A stretch of 64,000 bases of DNA from Mycobacterium sp. DL592 (lineage in GTDB: Bacteria > Actinomycetota > Actinomycetes > Mycobacteriales > Mycobacteriaceae), in NCBI RefSeq assembly GCF_011694515.1, contig NZ_CP050192.1, positions 233,932 to 297,931 of the forward strand, given 5' to 3'. Shown here in pieces: positions 62,783 to 64,000 of this stretch; position 1 is the first letter of the stretch, and each line of letters opens with the position of its first letter. Below the pieces are notes generated by a model, which was not told where the DNA came from, ran no database searches, and was given only the letters and a program-made list of their open reading frames with translations. Both the position numbers and the translations under genes were made by a program.

Positions 62783-63916
62783 TCACGCCGTCTCGCCGAC
62801 GATCTGATCGGCGATGGCCTGCAGTGCGTCGAGGTCGGAGACGTCGAATGGCAGGGACGGCACCCCGATCCACGGCACGTGCGGGTTGGCTCCGGTGAAA
62901 CGTGACAGCAGCCGGATCTCCCGTTTGGCGGTCTGCGCCCGGTCGGCGTGGATGTCCAGCACCGCCGCGGCCAGCAGGTCGCCGTTCTTGGCCCCGCGAC
63001 TGCGCAACTCTTCGGCACCGTCGACGGCGCGTTCCACGGTCAGCGAGCACAACGTCGGGTGGGTGCGGTTGAGGATCAGCCCGGCCAGCGGCATCCCCTC
63101 ATCGGAGAGCCGGTCGACGAAGAACGACGCCTCCCGCAGCGCGTCCGGCTCGGCCGCCGAGACCACCACGAACTGGGTGCCGCGCCGCTTGAGCAGTTCG
63201 TAGGTGCGGTCGGCCTTCTCCCGGAAGCCACCGAAGGTCGAGTCCAGCGACTGCACGAACGCCGAGGCGTCCGAGAGCATCTGCGAGCCGAGGATCGTCG
63301 ACATCGCCTTCATCGCCAGGCCCACCACGCCGGTCACCAGGCGCCCGATGCCCTTGCCGGGAGCCAGCAGCAGCCGCCACAGCCGGCCGTCCATGAAACT
63401 GCCCAGCCGCTTGGGGGCGTCCAGGAAGTCCAAGGCGTTACGCGACGGCGGGGTGTCCACCACGACCAGGTCCCAGCGGTCCTGCCCGAGCAGCTGCCCG
63501 AGCTTCTCCATCGCCATGTACTCCTGCGTGCCCGCCAACGACGTCGCAACGGTCTGATAGAACTGGTTGTCCAAAATCGCTTGTGCGCGTTCAGGTCCCG
63601 AGTGTTCGACCACCATGTCGTCGAATGTGCGACGCATGTCGAGCATCATCGCGTGCAGTTCGCCGGTCACCTCGGGGGCCAACGGAACCCGCTGCGGCTC
63701 GTTGCCCAGTTCCCTGATGCCCAGGGCCTGCGCCAGCCGCTTGGCCGGGTCGATGGTCAACACCACCACCGTGCGGCCGTACTCGGCGGCGCGCACCGCC
63801 ATCGCCGCCGCGGTGGTGGTCTTGCCGACACCGCCGGCGCCGCAGCACACCACGACCCGGTTGGACCGGTCGGTCAGGATCGACTTCATGTCGAGCGTTG
63901 CAGGTGCGCCACTCAT
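62783..63916 (-). CDS. ArsA-like (GET3-type) ATPase, Rv3680-like
   Basis: 377 residues. Deviant Walker [13 protein letters not shown] (26-37), switch regions [15 protein letters not shown] and [16 protein letters not shown] typical of the ArsA/GET3 family. No arsenite-binding Cys triad is present, so it is not a classical arsenite pump ATPase. It is 2 nt downstream of its paralogue, with AAGGAG overlapping the end of that gene; the Rv3679-Rv3680 pair forms a two-subunit ATPase in M. tuberculosis as I recall. Confidence 0.9.
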   Translation of the reverse strand: MSGAPATLDMKSILTDRSNRVVVCCGAGGVGKTTTAAAMAVRAAEYGRTVVVLTIDPAKRLAQALGIRELGNEPQRVPLAPEVTGELHAMMLDMRRTFDDMVVEHSGPERAQAILDNQFYQTVATSLAGTQEYMAMEKLGQLLGQDRWDLVVVDTPPSRNALDFLDAPKRLGSFMDGRLWRLLLAPGKGIGRLVTGVVGLAMKAMSTILGSQMLSDASAFVQSLDSTFGGFREKADRTYELLKRRGTQFVVVSAAEPDALREASFFVDRLSDEGMPLAGLILNRTHPTLCSLTVERAVDGAEELRSRGAKNGDLLAAAVLDIHADRAQTAKREIRLLSRFTGANPHVPWIGVPSLPFDVSDLDALQAIADQIVGETA

Positions 63917-63918
63917 GG

Positions 63919-64000
63919 TTACCTGACTCCTTGCTGCGCAAGCGTTTCGGCGAGTTCATAGAGGCTGCCGAGATCGACACCGTCGGCGATGGTGGGCAGT
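63919..64000 (-). CDS. ArsA-like ATPase, C-terminal end only (Rv3679-like)
   Basis: Only the last 26 codons are in the window; the 5' part lies beyond the right edge. The end reads [18 protein letters not shown] then TAA at 63919-63921, with a 2-nt gap to the ATG of the second ATPase gene. Identification rests on position and coupling; the visible sequence alone is too short for domain recognition. Confidence 0.7.
   Translation of the reverse strand, partial: LPTIADGVDLGSLYELAETLAQQGVR

Noticed and set aside
62783-63916. Arsenite-pump ATPase (arsenic operon)
   Set aside because: The Cys residues of arsenite-binding ArsA are absent and no arsB/arsC is near; it belongs to the Rv3679-Rv3680 type.

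Overview
The window is high-GC actinobacterial DNA from a Mycobacterium, most likely a Mycolicibacterium (rapid-grower) type. This rests on a complete ergothioneine operon, WhiB4, PonA2, an ArsA-like ATPase pair, a PE-PPE-domain hydrolase and PGRS-type glycine repeats. From memory of the M. tuberculosis map, the conserved genes follow the order of Rv3706c down to Rv3679 on the inverted strand, with species-specific blocks inserted between them. No transposase, integrase, phage gene, rRNA or CRISPR array was seen.

Layout. 0-8 kb: end of a Gly/Pro-rich membrane protein, a heme catalase, a secreted PknH_C-like protein, then egtABCDE with overlapping stop/start codons. 8-16.7 kb: an inserted block with a lone EAL protein and a cation cluster (ArsR-type regulator, MgtA-type P-ATPase preceded by a promoter and a 23-codon leader ORF, a two-domain ABC permease with its ATPase but no binding protein, and MgtC). 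16.7-18.2 kb: a TetR/hydrolase pair flanked by a 49-bp imperfect direct repeat, probably a recombination scar. 18-26 kb: Rv3699- and Rv3698-like genes, a secreted repeat protein, a methyltransferase, glpK and a secreted histidine phosphatase. 26-32.5 kb: two PadR regulators, a PAS-ANTAR protein, a carotenoid-oxygenase/SDR/SnoaL operon and a K+/Na+:H+ antiporter.

33-43.7 kb: the conserved RDD / SpoIIM / DUF58 / MoxR / DUF4350 / DUF4129 / multi-TM / YqeY neighbourhood, interrupted by a 956-residue secreted beta-propeller protein whose C-terminus looks like an aerolysin/ETX-MTX2 pore-forming domain. 43.7-49.7 kb: an F420-type oxidoreductase, a HemK2-like methyltransferase / CDGSH / heme-oxygenase-like trio, an FAD dehydrogenase and a TspO-like membrane protein. 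49.8-56.8 kb: secreted Pro-rich and PE-PPE-hydrolase proteins and a ~1,700-residue protein built of three alternating PGRS and seven-bladed propeller modules. 57-64 kb: tRNA-Pro(CGG), cds1, a metallophosphoesterase, ponA2, whiB4 and ArsA-like ATPases.

Themes: redox and thiol defence (catalase, ergothioneine, Cds1, WhiB4, CDGSH), cation homeostasis, and cell-surface propeller proteins. The strongest candidates for undescribed biology are the leader-controlled cation cluster with an orphan ABC transporter, the triple PGRS-propeller protein, and the propeller/pore-former-like fusion. Coordinates of starts were chosen by reading ribosome binding sites and overlaps; no database search was possible.
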